The position numbers and the translations under genes are program-made. Shown piece after piece: positions 34,757 to 43,731 of a stretch of DNA of 64,000 nt (position 1 is the stretch's first letter; each line of letters begins with the position of its first letter). Where the stretch lies: NCBI GenBank assembly GCA_018266455.1, contig JAFEAJ010000023.1, forward strand, positions 1 to 64,000. The letters run 5' to 3'. The notes under the pieces are model-generated. The model was not told the origin of the DNA. It searched no databases and saw only the letters and a list, made by a program, of their open reading frames with translations. The DNA is from Bacteroidota bacterium (GTDB lineage Bacteria; Bacteroidota; Bacteroidia; Chitinophagales; Chitinophagaceae).

Positions 34757-36040
34757 ATGAAAAAACTGCTGCTTGTTTTATTGGCAATAGCAAACGCGAT
34801 CCCCTTTTCGTACTCGCAAAACACAAAACCTGTTTTGTCAGCACAGCTTCAAACAGAAGCCAGCGGCCTGTCCGCAGACAGGCTGAAGCGTATTGACAAC
34901 ACCGTTCAGGAATACATTAACAACAAATGGCTCAACGGTGCTGTGGCCATTATTTACAGGAACGGGAAACTTGCGTATTATAAAGGTTTTGGCTATGACG
35001 ATGTTGACAAGAAAACGGTGATGCGAAAAGATGCGATTTTCAGGATTGCATCGCAAACTAAAGCGCTCACCAGCACAGCCATCATGATTTTATACGAGCA
35101 GGGGAAATTGCTGATTGACGACGCGGTGAGCAAATACATCCCGGAATTTCATAACCAGCATGTGCTTGATAAATTCAATGAAAAAGATACCACCTACACC
35201 ACAGTACCGGCAAACCGGGATATTACCATCCGCGATTTGCTCACGCACACTTCCGGCATTGGTTATGCAGGCATCGGCACTCCGGATATGATCGCCATTT
35301 ATGCAAAAAACAAAATTCCTACCGGGCTTGGCAACATCGATGCTTCTCTTTTAGACAGGATGAAAGCCCTTGGCAAATTGCCACTGCAATTCCAGCCTGG
35401 CGAAAAATGGATGTATGGGCTGAACACCGACCTGCTGGGCTGTTTGGTGGAAATCATCAGCGGCACCAACCTTGAAAATTTTATCAGGAAAAACATTTGC
35501 GAGCCCATGGGCATGAACGATACCTGGTTCAACCTCCCAAAGAATGACGCTAACCGCCTAACCACAGTTTATACCGAAGACACTTCCGGCCACATTATCA
35601 AATGGGCAAAGGATCATTTTGATGTTGACCCGGACTACCCTTTAATAACTAAACATTACTTCTCGGGAGGCGCAGGCCTCTCTTCAACTGCGTATGATTA
35701 CGCAATCTTTTTGCAGATGTTTTTAAATGGCGGCATTTACAATGGCCATCGCATTCTTTCAAAAAGAAGCGTGGAGATGATGACCAGCGGCCAGCTCAGT
35801 TTTATGTTTAACGGGGTGGATAACTTTGGACTTGGTTTTGAAATAGTGACACCCCAGGGCGCCGCTAAAGGCCCATGGGAACTGGGAAGTTTTTCCTGGG
35901 GCGGCTTTTTTGGCACCAGCTATTGGGCAGACCCAAAAGAAAATTTGGTTTGCCTTTTCATGACCCAGCAATCGCCGAACAGCCATGGCGATATCTCAGA
36001 AAAATTTAAAGCGCTGGTGTACCAGGCAATTAACGAATAA
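34757..36040 (+). CDS. Secreted serine hydrolase, beta-lactamase class C / penicillin-binding-protein family
   Basis: A 427-residue exported enzyme. The signal peptide (1-20, ending FSYSQ) is seen only if the ATG at 34757 is used instead of the upstream one at 34667. The nucleophile motif SQTK (Ser99, Lys102) and the second motif region YGLN (Tyr220) are present; the third, usually KTG/HTG, corresponds to the GWGGFFG-like segment WGGFFGT near the C-terminus. Class C family members act as esterases, D-amino-acid peptidases or beta-lactamases; which applies is not visible. Confidence 0.88.
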   Translation: MKKLLLVLLAIANAIPFSYSQNTKPVLSAQLQTEASGLSADRLKRIDNTVQEYINNKWLNGAVAIIYRNGKLAYYKGFGYDDVDKKTVMRKDAIFRIASQTKALTSTAIMILYEQGKLLIDDAVSKYIPEFHNQHVLDKFNEKDTTYTTVPANRDITIRDLLTHTSGIGYAGIGTPDMIAIYAKNKIPTGLGNIDASLLDRMKALGKLPLQFQPGEKWMYGLNTDLLGCLVEIISGTNLENFIRKNICEPMGMNDTWFNLPKNDANRLTTVYTEDTSGHIIKWAKDHFDVDPDYPLITKHYFSGGAGLSSTAYDYAIFLQMFLNGGIYNGHRILSKRSVEMMTSGQLSFMFNGVDNFGLGFEIVTPQGAAKGPWELGSFSWGGFFGTSYWADPKENLVCLFMTQQSPNSHGDISEKFKALVYQAINE

Positions 36041-36049
36041 CAAATAATT

Positions 36050-36592
36050 ATGGACCAGCTTACACTTGGCATTGGCACCAGGCTCCAGCACTCGCAATAT
36101 GGGCCGGGGGTAGTAGTAGGAGTGAGGTACGCTGCTTATCTCATTTCATTCATTAACCACGGTATTAAAGAAATCGACAAAACAGACAATCGCCTCGACG
36201 AGATTATTCCCGAAAATGTGTCAGCGGAAATAGAAACAAGTTCTGAAATAGAAAAATCTTTATTAAAGATTCTTCGGTTATGGGGCAACATTAGCGAAGT
36301 GGTTCCTCTCGGAGAACGCTGGCAAAAAGGAACGATGCTGTTGCAGCCTTTCGATAAAACCCAAAAACCAAAAGAAATCCCGATTGAAGTTTTTTTTCAT
36401 AAAATCGTGATGCTCCGCGACAGGCTCCGTGTGATGGAGCAGCAGGTCAATGCGCATAAATTATTGAGCGATGAAGACAAAGTGGGCCTGCAGCAATACA
36501 TCACGCGCATCTATGGTTCTCTTACCACATTCAACGTTCTTTTCAAGAATAAAGAACAGTGGTTTGTCGGTGATAAAGGTTCTGAACTATGA
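36050..36592 (+). CDS. Conserved hypothetical protein with N-terminal Tudor/SH3-like motif
   Basis: A 180-residue cytoplasmic protein, nine bp after the serine hydrolase. The N-terminus GTRLQHSQYGPGVVVGV (9-25) resembles the small beta-barrel found at the C-terminus of UvrD/PcrA helicases (G-x-x-V-x-H-x-x-(Y/F)-G-x-G-x-V). The rest is helical and charged with no further motif. I recognise it only as a conserved Bacteroidota hypothetical; nucleic-acid or RNA-polymerase contact would be speculation. Confidence 0.7.
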   Translation: MDQLTLGIGTRLQHSQYGPGVVVGVRYAAYLISFINHGIKEIDKTDNRLDEIIPENVSAEIETSSEIEKSLLKILRLWGNISEVVPLGERWQKGTMLLQPFDKTQKPKEIPIEVFFHKIVMLRDRLRVMEQQVNAHKLLSDEDKVGLQQYITRIYGSLTTFNVLFKNKEQWFVGDKGSEL

Positions 36593-36644
36593 TTTATCTG
36601 ATTTGACTATTTAATATGATTTTTCATTTAAAATTCACAATCCA

Positions 36645-37841
36645 ATGCATAGACTTATTGTAACCGCAGTTTTTATCCAATTAGCTTTATTTGCTGTTCC
36701 CACTAAAATCATTTTTTCTCAGCCCTATAAAACCATTCATGAAAAAGCAATTGTTGCCGACACGCACAACGATGTGCTTTCGAGCATTACCATGAACGGG
36801 CTGAACATTGAAAATGATTTGACCGGCAAGGCACAATCGGACCTTGCCCGCTTTAAACGTGGCGGAGTAGATGTGCAGGTTTTTTCTATTTTTTGTGACG
36901 ACCGCTACGGCAAAGGTTCTGCATTCAAATATGCGAATGCTGAGATTGATTCTTTATACGCAATTGCAAAACGCAATCCTTCTAAAATAGAAATAGTGGC
37001 AACGCCTGCGCAATTGGATCGTGCATTAAAAGCGCACAAACTTGCAGCAATGTTGGGCGTTGAAGGCGGGCACATGATTGAAGATAATTTAGATTACTTA
37101 GATAGTTTGTACAAACGCGGCGTTCGGTATATGACATTAACATGGAACAACAGCACATCGTGGGCAACATCAGCAACTGATGAAACAAGCCACGCATTCA
37201 CTGTTTCGCCTTATGGATTAACCAATTTTGGAAAAGAAGTGGTAAGAAGAATGAATGAGTTGGGAATGATGGTTGATATTTCTCATGTTGGTGAAAAAAC
37301 TTTTTGGGATGCGATTAATACAACAACCAAACCTGTTATCGCTTCTCACAGCTCTGTATATGCGATTTGTCCTGTTCCCAGGAATTTAAAAGATGACCAG
37401 ATAAAAGCAGTTGCCAAAAACGGCGGCGTGATTGACGTAAACTTTTTCTCCGGCTTTATCGATAGCAATTATTTTAAAAAAAGGAATATTTTCTTTAATA
37501 AGCACAAAGCGGAATATGATTCCCTGAATGTGCTGAACAAGCCGGAGTATGAAGTGAGTGAATACATGGCAAAAAAATACCCGGAGGAATTGGTAGCTAT
37601 TCGCCCGCCGCTTTCCTTACTGATTGACCATATTGATTATATAGTGAAATTGGTTGGCGTGGATTATGTGGGCTTGGGATCCGACTTTGACGGAATTGAT
37701 TCCGCTCCTTTGGGGTTGGATGGCGTGCAGGATTTTCCTAAAATAACACAGGCACTATTAAAGCGCGGATATTCTGTTAAAGACATTGACAAAATTTTGG
37801 GCGGGAATTTTTTACGTGTGTTTAAAGCAAACAGCAAGTAG
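36645..37841 (+). CDS. Membrane dipeptidase (peptidase family M19)
   Basis: A 398-residue exported zinc dipeptidase. A signal peptide of about 25 residues is followed by metal ligands His41 and Asp43 (ADTHND), Glu139 (GVEGGH), His213 (ISHVG) and His234 (ASHSS), the substrate-binding Arg245 (VPRNL) and GLGSDFDG near the end. It hydrolyses dipeptides, including D-amino-acid-containing ones. It lies 52 bp after the hypothetical gene and may end the plus-strand unit. Confidence 0.93.
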   Translation: MHRLIVTAVFIQLALFAVPTKIIFSQPYKTIHEKAIVADTHNDVLSSITMNGLNIENDLTGKAQSDLARFKRGGVDVQVFSIFCDDRYGKGSAFKYANAEIDSLYAIAKRNPSKIEIVATPAQLDRALKAHKLAAMLGVEGGHMIEDNLDYLDSLYKRGVRYMTLTWNNSTSWATSATDETSHAFTVSPYGLTNFGKEVVRRMNELGMMVDISHVGEKTFWDAINTTTKPVIASHSSVYAICPVPRNLKDDQIKAVAKNGGVIDVNFFSGFIDSNYFKKRNIFFNKHKAEYDSLNVLNKPEYEVSEYMAKKYPEELVAIRPPLSLLIDHIDYIVKLVGVDYVGLGSDFDGIDSAPLGLDGVQDFPKITQALLKRGYSVKDIDKILGGNFLRVFKANSK

Positions 37842-37891
37842 CAAACCCTTATTAATAAATCATACATCCGCCATCATAATTCACCAATCAA

Positions 37892-37960
37892 ATGGAAATC
37901 CATCACCACCCCGACCTGCATCACAAGCCAAAAAAATTCAAAGAATATTTTTTGCTATAA
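37892..37960 (+). pseudogene. Histidine-rich mini-gene / truncated gene fragment, copy 1
   Basis: A 22-codon frame beginning MEIHHHPDLHHKPKKFKEYF and then a stop. This matches the start of a Bacteroidota small membrane protein family that normally continues with a hydrophobic helix after FKEYFLEF. Here the frame stops at that point. A near-identical sequence occurs at 38900. Confidence 0.5.
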
Positions 37961-38005
37961 TCACAAGTTTTAAAAACCTTATTACCTTATTTCAAACCAT
38001 AAGAA

Positions 38006-38179
38006 ATGAAAATTGAGTACAATAATTTATACACGCACTTTGTATTTTCTAGCCTGCACAGGTTACCTGTTATAGTAGAAAAACACAGGCAAAGGATTGA
38101 AAAATACATTACCGGAATAACTTGTACAGAAGTGCAACACACCAACGTTATATGCCAAATAAATCGCTGTACCGTTTAA
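38006..38179 (+). mobile_element. IS200/IS605-type transposase remnant (N-terminal fragment)
   Basis: A 57-codon frame whose first 38 residues (IEYNNLYTHFVFSSLHRLP, then QRIEKYITGI) match the start of Y1 tyrosine transposases. After that the similarity ends (TCTEVQHTNV...). The catalytic HUH motif and tyrosine are missing, so it is a dead fragment. It lies 5 bp before the end of the convergent toxin gene and 46 bp after the histidine-rich copy 1. Confidence 0.6.
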
Positions 38180-38184
38180 TAGAA

Positions 38185-38523
38185 TTATTCCGGTTGAAAA
38201 ATATAGGAAAGCATCTCCAAAAAATCATCGCACTCTGCTTTGGCGATAGCGCCAATCTTTTTTTTCAATCTTACTTTATCAAAACATTTTAATTGGTCAA
38301 CTGCTATCTGCCCGCCCTTTTCGTCGAAGTTAGTATCAATCCTGGTCGGGTAATCTCTAATGGCGCTTGTAAGGGGGGCCACAATTACGGTAGCATACAA
38401 GTCATTAATAATGTTATTTGAAACCACTACAGCCGGCCGCGACTTTTTTATTTCAGACCCCACAGCAGGGTCAAACTGCACAAGCCACACCTCAAATTGT
38501 TTAATACTTTTTACCATGTCCAT
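38185..38523 (-). CDS. PemK/MazF-family toxin (endoribonuclease)
   Basis: About 112 residues with the MazF fold: FEVWLVQFDPAVGSEIKKSRP, VVVSNN, TVIVAPLTSAIRD, GQIAVDQLKCFDKVRL. MazF toxins cleave mRNA at short motifs. The start is ATG 38523 (MDMVKS) or 38517; both overlap the end of the antitoxin gene (stop at 38511-38513), so translation is coupled. An upstream ATG at 38559 would read through the antitoxin C-terminus and is not used. Confidence 0.88.
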   Translation of the reverse strand: MDMVKSIKQFEVWLVQFDPAVGSEIKKSRPAVVVSNNIINDLYATVIVAPLTSAIRDYPTRIDTNFDEKGGQIAVDQLKCFDKVRLKKKIGAIAKAECDDFLEMLSYIFQPE

Positions 38524-38789
38524 TCTTTTTCTTCGCGTGCGCTTATCCTGTTTGCCCAAACATTTTTCTCCGGCTTCTGGCCTTTTTTAACGGCGGCTTT
38601 AATCTGCTTCCTCCAGGTGCTCAGGTCTCGGTTCAGTGGCCTTCTTCCCACAGCGGCAGATATCATTATCGTATTATTCTTCGCTTCAATAATAATGTCA
38701 GAAGTATCATTAATTCCTACCTGGCTTAATAACTTTTTGTTTAAAATTACTCCCAGTGAATTGCCCACCCTTTTTAAATTGGTTTGCAT
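38511..38789 (-). CDS. MazE/AbrB-type antitoxin
   Basis: A 92-residue protein with a SpoVT/AbrB-like swapped-hairpin N-terminus (LKRVGNSLGVILNKKLLSQV, INDTSDIIIEAKNNTIMI) for DNA binding and a basic C-terminal tail that would wrap the MazF partner. It is the first gene of the pair and overlaps the toxin start. The arrangement fits an autoregulated type II toxin-antitoxin unit. Confidence 0.85.
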   Translation of the reverse strand: MQTNLKRVGNSLGVILNKKLLSQVGINDTSDIIIEAKNNTIMISAAVGRRPLNRDLSTWRKQIKAAVKKGQKPEKNVWANRISAREEKEWTW

Positions 38790-38899
38790 TAAAAATGTTT
38801 TAACAAAAATAAAAAATGTAATAACAATATCAAAATTTTTATGAAATTATAAGAAGGGGTTTTTGTTTAACTTGCTTGCAATTCGAAAAATAAAACACA

Positions 38900-38974
38900 A
38901 TGGAAGTACATCATCACCCAGACCTGCATCACAAACCAAAGGTTTCAAAGAATACTTTTTGCAATAACACATAA
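38900..38974 (+). pseudogene. Histidine-rich mini-gene / truncated gene fragment, copy 2
   Basis: The frame opens MEVHHHPDLHHKPK, as at 37892, then shifts: relative to copy 1 the reading KFKEYF is out of frame and the annotated frame ends after 24 codons. At nucleotide level both copies end at the same place (TTTTTGC(T/A)ATAA). It lies 110 bp before the DUF6922 gene. Confidence 0.45.
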
Positions 38975-39043
38975 TATTAATCCCGTATAAATTCGTAGAA
39001 CTATTGTTGAGGCCGCAAGTAAAACCTGCCGCATATTTATAAA

Positions 39044-39346
39044 ATGAAAAATAAAGCAAAGCGTATATTCAACAAGCGCATTTTCTGGGATGTTGATTTT
39101 GACAAAATTGATTATGATGCCAAAGCCAATTTTGTTATTGAACGGGTTTTTGAACGCGGTGATGTTGATGATATTCGCAACTGTCGCCGCTATTATGGCG
39201 ATGAAAAAATTTCAGAGGCATTATTACACGCAAAATTCTTACCGGAAACAAGAATGTATCTCGCCAGTACAGTCATTAACCGTCCGTTAAAAGATTTCAG
39301 ATATTACACACTCAGACAGTTGAACCCCGGGCTTTTTCCGTACTGA
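39044..39346 (+). CDS. DUF6922 protein, probable antitoxin partner of AbiEii
   Basis: A 100-residue protein of the DUF6922 type (FWDVDFDKIDYDAKANFVIE, GDVDDIRNCRRYYGDEKI, LRQLNPGLFPY). The family is found directly upstream of AbiEii nucleotidyltransferase toxins in Bacteroidota and probably serves as antitoxin or regulator. Its stop lies 8 bp before the toxin start. The gene itself looks intact. Confidence 0.8.
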   Translation: MKNKAKRIFNKRIFWDVDFDKIDYDAKANFVIERVFERGDVDDIRNCRRYYGDEKISEALLHAKFLPETRMYLASTVINRPLKDFRYYTLRQLNPGLFPY

Positions 39347-39354
39347 ACCAATTG

Positions 39355-39818
39355 ATGAAAATTCCTGCATTAAAGGATTTTTCATTGGTAGGAGGCACGG
39401 CGTTTTCTCTTCTTTACAGGCATCGTAAATCAGTTGATTTGGATTTGTTTTCCAACAAACCATTCACCAACGAGTCAATCATTTCTTCTTTACAAAAAAA
39501 TTCAGCGACAAATTTATTAAAGAACAAAAGCCTTCTACTTTTGGCGTTTTTGGATTTATTGATGATGCAAAAACAGATATTATCCGTCACCCTCATCCAT
39601 TGATTGGCCCGATACAAACCATTGATAATATCAGAATATTTTCAGTCGAAGATATTATTGCCATGAAAGTGCAGGCAATTTTGGGCCGCGGCAAAAAGAA
39701 AGATTTCTGGGATATTGCCGATGCGGAGGAAAGCGAGGAGCCGATAAGCCTCAAAAAGCAAGCATGGGAAACAGTGAAAGCCTTTATCAGCAAAAAAGTA
39801 AATGAGTATTTAAAATAA
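39355..39818 (+). pseudogene. AbiEii/AbiGii-type nucleotidyltransferase toxin, frameshifted
   Basis: The first part (ATG 39355) shows the nucleotidyltransferase motif VGGTAFSLLYRHRKSVDLDL, with G-G-T and D-x-D. At a run of seven A residues (39494-39500) the frame changes. The downstream frame continues the protein (KFSDKFIKEQKPSTFGVFGF, then FSVEDIIAMKVQAILGRGKK) to the stop at 39818. Restoring one A gives an ORF of about 154 codons, shorter than full-length AbiEii toxins (more than 200). Upstream reading ends at 39603. The toxin is therefore likely inactive unless ribosomal or polymerase slippage on the A run occurs. Confidence 0.8.
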
Positions 39819-39823
39819 ATTTT

Positions 39824-39928
39824 ATGCAAGCACATTACCGCCCGCGCCAGCAAAAAAAGAGTTCAAAAAAAACTTTTAATAACCGTTCCGCCATCAGCGA
39901 TCACAAAACTATTGTTAACCATAAGTGA
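39824..39928 (+). repeat. Possible third, decayed copy of the histidine-rich mini-gene sequence
   Basis: From an ATG at 39824 the bases resemble copies 1 and 2 (ATG-AAG-ACAT..., then a purine-rich AAAAGAGTTCAAA stretch and a TTTTAATAA end). The similarity is weak at protein level. It lies directly after the AbiEii frame, so each toxin-antitoxin module would be followed or preceded by such a sequence. Confidence 0.25.
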
Positions 39929-41284
39929 ATGGCTTTATTTATTTTCTGTTTACATCTGTTCCTGAATATTTTGCCAATATTTACTTTTTCCATAACAGGT
40001 TTTTTTAATCGCCACACTATCCCATTGAGCTTTGCATTGCCAAAAAAAATCGGGAGGTATTTTACGCTCCTTCTATGCTTCCTTCCTTTCTGCAAATTGT
40101 TTTCACAAACATACCGCACTATAAATACAAATTACCCTGACAGCAATTTTTTTCATTTTAGAAATCAAAAAGACCTGATTGACGTGGGGCTTCGAATGGT
40201 TGGTAGAGGCCCAGGGGCCAGGGTTGACAGCAACAGCGGAAAACCAACCGGGCGATTACATATTTCCGGGGCCCCGTCACCATCATATTCTCTGGCCACA
40301 AGCTTTGCTTTAAATGTTACGGGAAATATAGCATTTTATGCAGGCGGGTATAACAACACAAATATTTCCTCAATTTTGATTGCCCCGCTATATACTATAA
40401 AAAAACAATTTGCACTGCCGGTGCAATTTTCAATTTGGATAGAGAACAACCAATTTAACATTGTTGGCGACTGGCGCTTCCTTACTTACCCCGAAGACAC
40501 CTACGGGCTTGGCGGGCTTACCACGGATGGCAATGCTGTTCCTTTAAATTACAATTATGTGCGCCTGTACACCTTCCTGAACAAAACCATCATAAAAAAT
40601 TTTTATGCCGGTATTGGGTATGAGTTCGATAACCACTGGAACATTCAGCAGGTGGGCATCGCCAGCACAGTTAAAACTGATTTCGACAAATACGGTTTCA
40701 GCAGCAGCTCCGTTTCTTCAGGCCCCGCTGCAGATGTTTTGTTCGACAGCAGAAAAAATTCCATTAACCCCATAGCTGGCGAAGCCTACGCCAACATCGT
40801 CTTCAGGCAAAACCTAAAAGCTATTGGCAGCGATGGAAATTGGGAGTCGTTATTGATCGATATAAGAAAATATTTGCGGCTGAACGGGCACACCCATAAT
40901 GTGCTGGCAATATGGAGCTACAACTGGCTAACATTAAATGGAAAGCCTCCTTATATGGATTTGCCGAGCACAAGCTGGGACACTTATGGCAACACCGGCC
41001 GTGGCTATATTCAAAGCCGTTTTAGGAGCGGGAACATGATTGACCTTGAAGCAGAATATCGGTTTGGTATTTTATCAAACGGGTTGATTGGTGGGGTGGT
41101 ATTTGGAAATCTTCAGTCTTACTCAGAATACCCATCTAATAAATTTGAAGCGATTGAGCCGGGTTATGGAGCAGGCATCAGGATCAAATTCAATAAATTT
41201 TCAAAAACGAATATTTGCCTGGATTATGCTTTCGGGCTTCACGGCTCAAATGGTTTGTTCGTAAATTTGGGAGAAGTATTTTAA
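39929..41284 (+). CDS. Outer-membrane beta-barrel protein, Omp85/BamA-like surface antigen
   Basis: A 451-residue frame. The region from about residue 70 is rich in beta strands with features of the Omp85 barrel (FYAGIGYEFDNHWN, GYIQSRFRSGNMIDLEAEYR, YGAGIRIKFNKF), but no POTRA domains are present, so it is a barrel-only relative. A signal peptide is seen only around residues 40-60 (RYFTLLLCFLPFCKLFSQ), so the true start may be the TTG at 40037 rather than the ATG at 39929. The C-terminal residue is Phe. Cargo unknown. Confidence 0.75.
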   Translation: MALFIFCLHLFLNILPIFTFSITGFFNRHTIPLSFALPKKIGRYFTLLLCFLPFCKLFSQTYRTINTNYPDSNFFHFRNQKDLIDVGLRMVGRGPGARVDSNSGKPTGRLHISGAPSPSYSLATSFALNVTGNIAFYAGGYNNTNISSILIAPLYTIKKQFALPVQFSIWIENNQFNIVGDWRFLTYPEDTYGLGGLTTDGNAVPLNYNYVRLYTFLNKTIIKNFYAGIGYEFDNHWNIQQVGIASTVKTDFDKYGFSSSSVSSGPAADVLFDSRKNSINPIAGEAYANIVFRQNLKAIGSDGNWESLLIDIRKYLRLNGHTHNVLAIWSYNWLTLNGKPPYMDLPSTSWDTYGNTGRGYIQSRFRSGNMIDLEAEYRFGILSNGLIGGVVFGNLQSYSEYPSNKFEAIEPGYGAGIRIKFNKFSKTNICLDYAFGLHGSNGLFVNLGEVF

Positions 41285-41349
41285 ATATTTCTCACAGAGG
41301 CGCAGAGAAAACAATTTTGCACTAAACCTCCGCGTGTCCTGCGTGAGTG

Positions 41350-41628
41350 CTATCTCTCAAAAGCCGGCACCAGCCAGCTTTCTTTGATTTCTTCTTTTAA
41401 TTTTTCAACCACATCATCCAGGCCTTCGTACCAATCCAAATGCGGGCTCCATTTGTTGCAACCGCCTGCATGTATCACGCACTGGGTTTTTTCCCAAACT
41501 TTTCCGCAATGCGGGCAACGGGCGCCGGTTGAAAACGTATCCCACATGGTGCCGCAGGTGCATTGCCAATAAGGTTGCCCGTCGGGTTCCCATTGGCACT
41601 TCGGGCATCGAATGTGAATATTATCCAT
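41350..41628 (-). CDS. Zinc-ribbon small protein
   Basis: A 92-residue protein with eight cysteines arranged as pairs (CPKC 8-11, CTC 23-25, CPHC 38-41, Cys50, Cys57), suggesting one or two zinc ribbons, and an acidic helical C-terminus (GLDDVVEKLKEEIKESW). It lies 12 bp downstream of the E1 dehydrogenase gene on the same strand. I do not recognise a specific function. Confidence 0.7.
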   Translation of the reverse strand: MDNIHIRCPKCQWEPDGQPYWQCTCGTMWDTFSTGARCPHCGKVWEKTQCVIHAGGCNKWSPHLDWYEGLDDVVEKLKEEIKESWLVPAFER

Positions 41629-41640
41629 AACAGCAATTTA

Positions 41641-43635
41641 CTAGTATCGCAATAACTTTTTTATACAATCATCCAGCCTTGCATTAGCCAGGAAATTTTT
41701 TTCAAGCTCAATATTAAATGGGATGGGCGTATCAAGCGAAGCACATCGCGTGACCGGCGCATCTAATAATTCAAAACAATGCTCATTGATCCATGCAGAA
41801 ATTTCCCCGCCAATTCCTCCAATCAATGTGTCTTCGTGCAAGACCAAAATTTTACCAGTCCTTGAAACGGTTTCTTTGATTGCGTGATAATCTAGCGGCA
41901 GCAATGTCCTCAAATCAAGAATGCCAATCGAAATATTTTTGTTTTCTGCTGCATATTTCATTGCCCAGTGAACGCCAGCGCCATAAGTGATGATGGAAAT
42001 GTCTTCGCCTTCTTTTGCTACTCTTGCTTTGCCAATTTCCGTTTCATAATATTCCATCGGAACCTGCCCGCTGATGCTGCGATATAAAGCTTTATGCTCA
42101 AAGTACATTACCGGGTTGGGATCATTAATGGCAGCGATCAACAAGCCTTTTGCATCTTCAGGGGTGGAAGGATAGACTACTTTTAATCCCGGCGTGTGCG
42201 CAAACCAGGCTTCATTGCTTTGTGAATGAAATGGCCCCGCGCCAACACCGGCGCCTGTTGGCATCCTGATCACCACATCTGTATTTTGCCCCCAGCGATA
42301 ATGAATTTTTGCAAGGTTATTAATGATCTGGTTAAAGCCGACTGTTACAAAATCCGCAAACTGCATTTCCATCATGCTCTTGAAACCTTCAAGCGATAAG
42401 CCCAATGCAGAGCCCACAATAGCGCTCTCGCAAAGTGGCGTATTGCGCACCCTTTCTTTTCCAAAATCATTTACAAAACCTTCTGTTATTTTAAAGGCGC
42501 CGCCATATTCCGCAATGTCCTGCCCCATCAAAACCAGGTTATCATGCAGCTGCATGGATTGGTGCAAACCTTCTTTGATGGCATCGATGAAGCGGATGTC
42601 GTTGTTTGTGGTTCGTTGGCTGATGACCGTTTTGCGTTCTGCATTTTGCTTTCCGCGTTTAGCATACACATCCTCTAACTCTTCTTTTGAATCCGGAACA
42701 ATGGTATTGCCTGCAAACCCTTCTTTCAATTCTTCTTCAATATTTTGTTTGATTTGCCCGCGTATTTCATTAACCGAATTTTCGCTGAGCACATTTTCGT
42801 GGATAAGGAACTGTTCATAATTCTTTACCGGGTCTTTCTTCTCCCATACTTCAAACAATTCTTTGGGTACATATTTTGTTCCGCTGGCTTCTTCATGCCC
42901 GCGCATGCGGAATGTCATACATTCAACCAAATATGGCTTTTGGTTGTTGATGCAGTATTCCCGAACGCCTTTAATTGTATCAAGCACTGTGAGGATGTTG
43001 TTGCCATCAATCTGCACGCCTTCCATCCCATACCCTTTGGCTTTATCGGCCAGGCTTTCGCAGCGGAATTGCTCGTTCACGGGTGTGCTTAACCCGTAGC
43101 CATTATTTTCTATAATAAATATTACCGGCAGGCCCCACACCGCAGCCACATTTAATGCTTCATGAAAATCGCCTTCGCTTGTTCCGCCATCGCCTGTAAA
43201 TGCCAGGGAGACTTTATTCTCTTTTTTTAATTTGTATGCAAGCGCCACCCCGTCTGCAATGGCAAGCTGAGGGCCGAGGTGAGAGATCATGCCGCAGATA
43301 TGATGTGCTTTCGATCCGAAATGAAAGCTTCTTTCGCGCCCTTTGCTGTACCCGTCTTTGCTTCCCTGCCATTGCCTGAACAATTTGCTCAATGGCATTT
43401 TTCGTGAAGTGAAAACGCCGAGGTTGCGGTGCAGGGGCATGACCCATTCATCTTGCTGCAATGCCAATGTTGCGCCAACAGCAATGGCCTCCTGCCCAAT
43501 GCCGCTGAACCATTTGCTGATTTTTCCCTGGCGCAGCAGCAGCAACATCTTCTCCTCGATCAGGCGGGGGAGCAAAATGCTTTTGTATATATCAATAAGC
43601 TCTTCGTTGGATAAATCTTTGCGGTCGAAATTCAT
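41641..43635 (-). CDS. 2-oxoacid (branched-chain) dehydrogenase E1, alpha and beta subunits fused
   Basis: A 664-residue thiamine-diphosphate enzyme. The N-terminal half is E1 alpha (RLIEEKMLLLLRQGKISKWF, QEAIAVG, GDGGTSEGDFHEALNVAAV with the downstream ENNGYG forming the ThDP motif). The C-terminal half is E1 beta (LMGQDIAEYGGAFKITEGF, TPLCESAIVGSALGLSLEGF, HEDTLIGGIGGEI). Fusion is usual in Bacteroidota. It decarboxylates 2-oxoisovalerate or a similar acid and passes the acyl group to an E2 encoded elsewhere. The start is set at the ATG at 43635; the frame extends to 43743 but there overlaps an inverted repeat and lacks family similarity. Confidence 0.92.
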   Translation of the reverse strand: MNFDRKDLSNEELIDIYKSILLPRLIEEKMLLLLRQGKISKWFSGIGQEAIAVGATLALQQDEWVMPLHRNLGVFTSRKMPLSKLFRQWQGSKDGYSKGRERSFHFGSKAHHICGMISHLGPQLAIADGVALAYKLKKENKVSLAFTGDGGTSEGDFHEALNVAAVWGLPVIFIIENNGYGLSTPVNEQFRCESLADKAKGYGMEGVQIDGNNILTVLDTIKGVREYCINNQKPYLVECMTFRMRGHEEASGTKYVPKELFEVWEKKDPVKNYEQFLIHENVLSENSVNEIRGQIKQNIEEELKEGFAGNTIVPDSKEELEDVYAKRGKQNAERKTVISQRTTNNDIRFIDAIKEGLHQSMQLHDNLVLMGQDIAEYGGAFKITEGFVNDFGKERVRNTPLCESAIVGSALGLSLEGFKSMMEMQFADFVTVGFNQIINNLAKIHYRWGQNTDVVIRMPTGAGVGAGPFHSQSNEAWFAHTPGLKVVYPSTPEDAKGLLIAAINDPNPVMYFEHKALYRSISGQVPMEYYETEIGKARVAKEGEDISIITYGAGVHWAMKYAAENKNISIGILDLRTLLPLDYHAIKETVSRTGKILVLHEDTLIGGIGGEISAWINEHCFELLDAPVTRCASLDTPIPFNIELEKNFLANARLDDCIKKLLRY

Positions 43636-43731
43636 GGTACAAAATAAGGAGGATTTTTTTGTAAAATCATTATTTAGTAGCCAGTGATCAAAAGTTCTTT
43701 TCACTTCACTGTTTGAAACAACGTTACCCTT

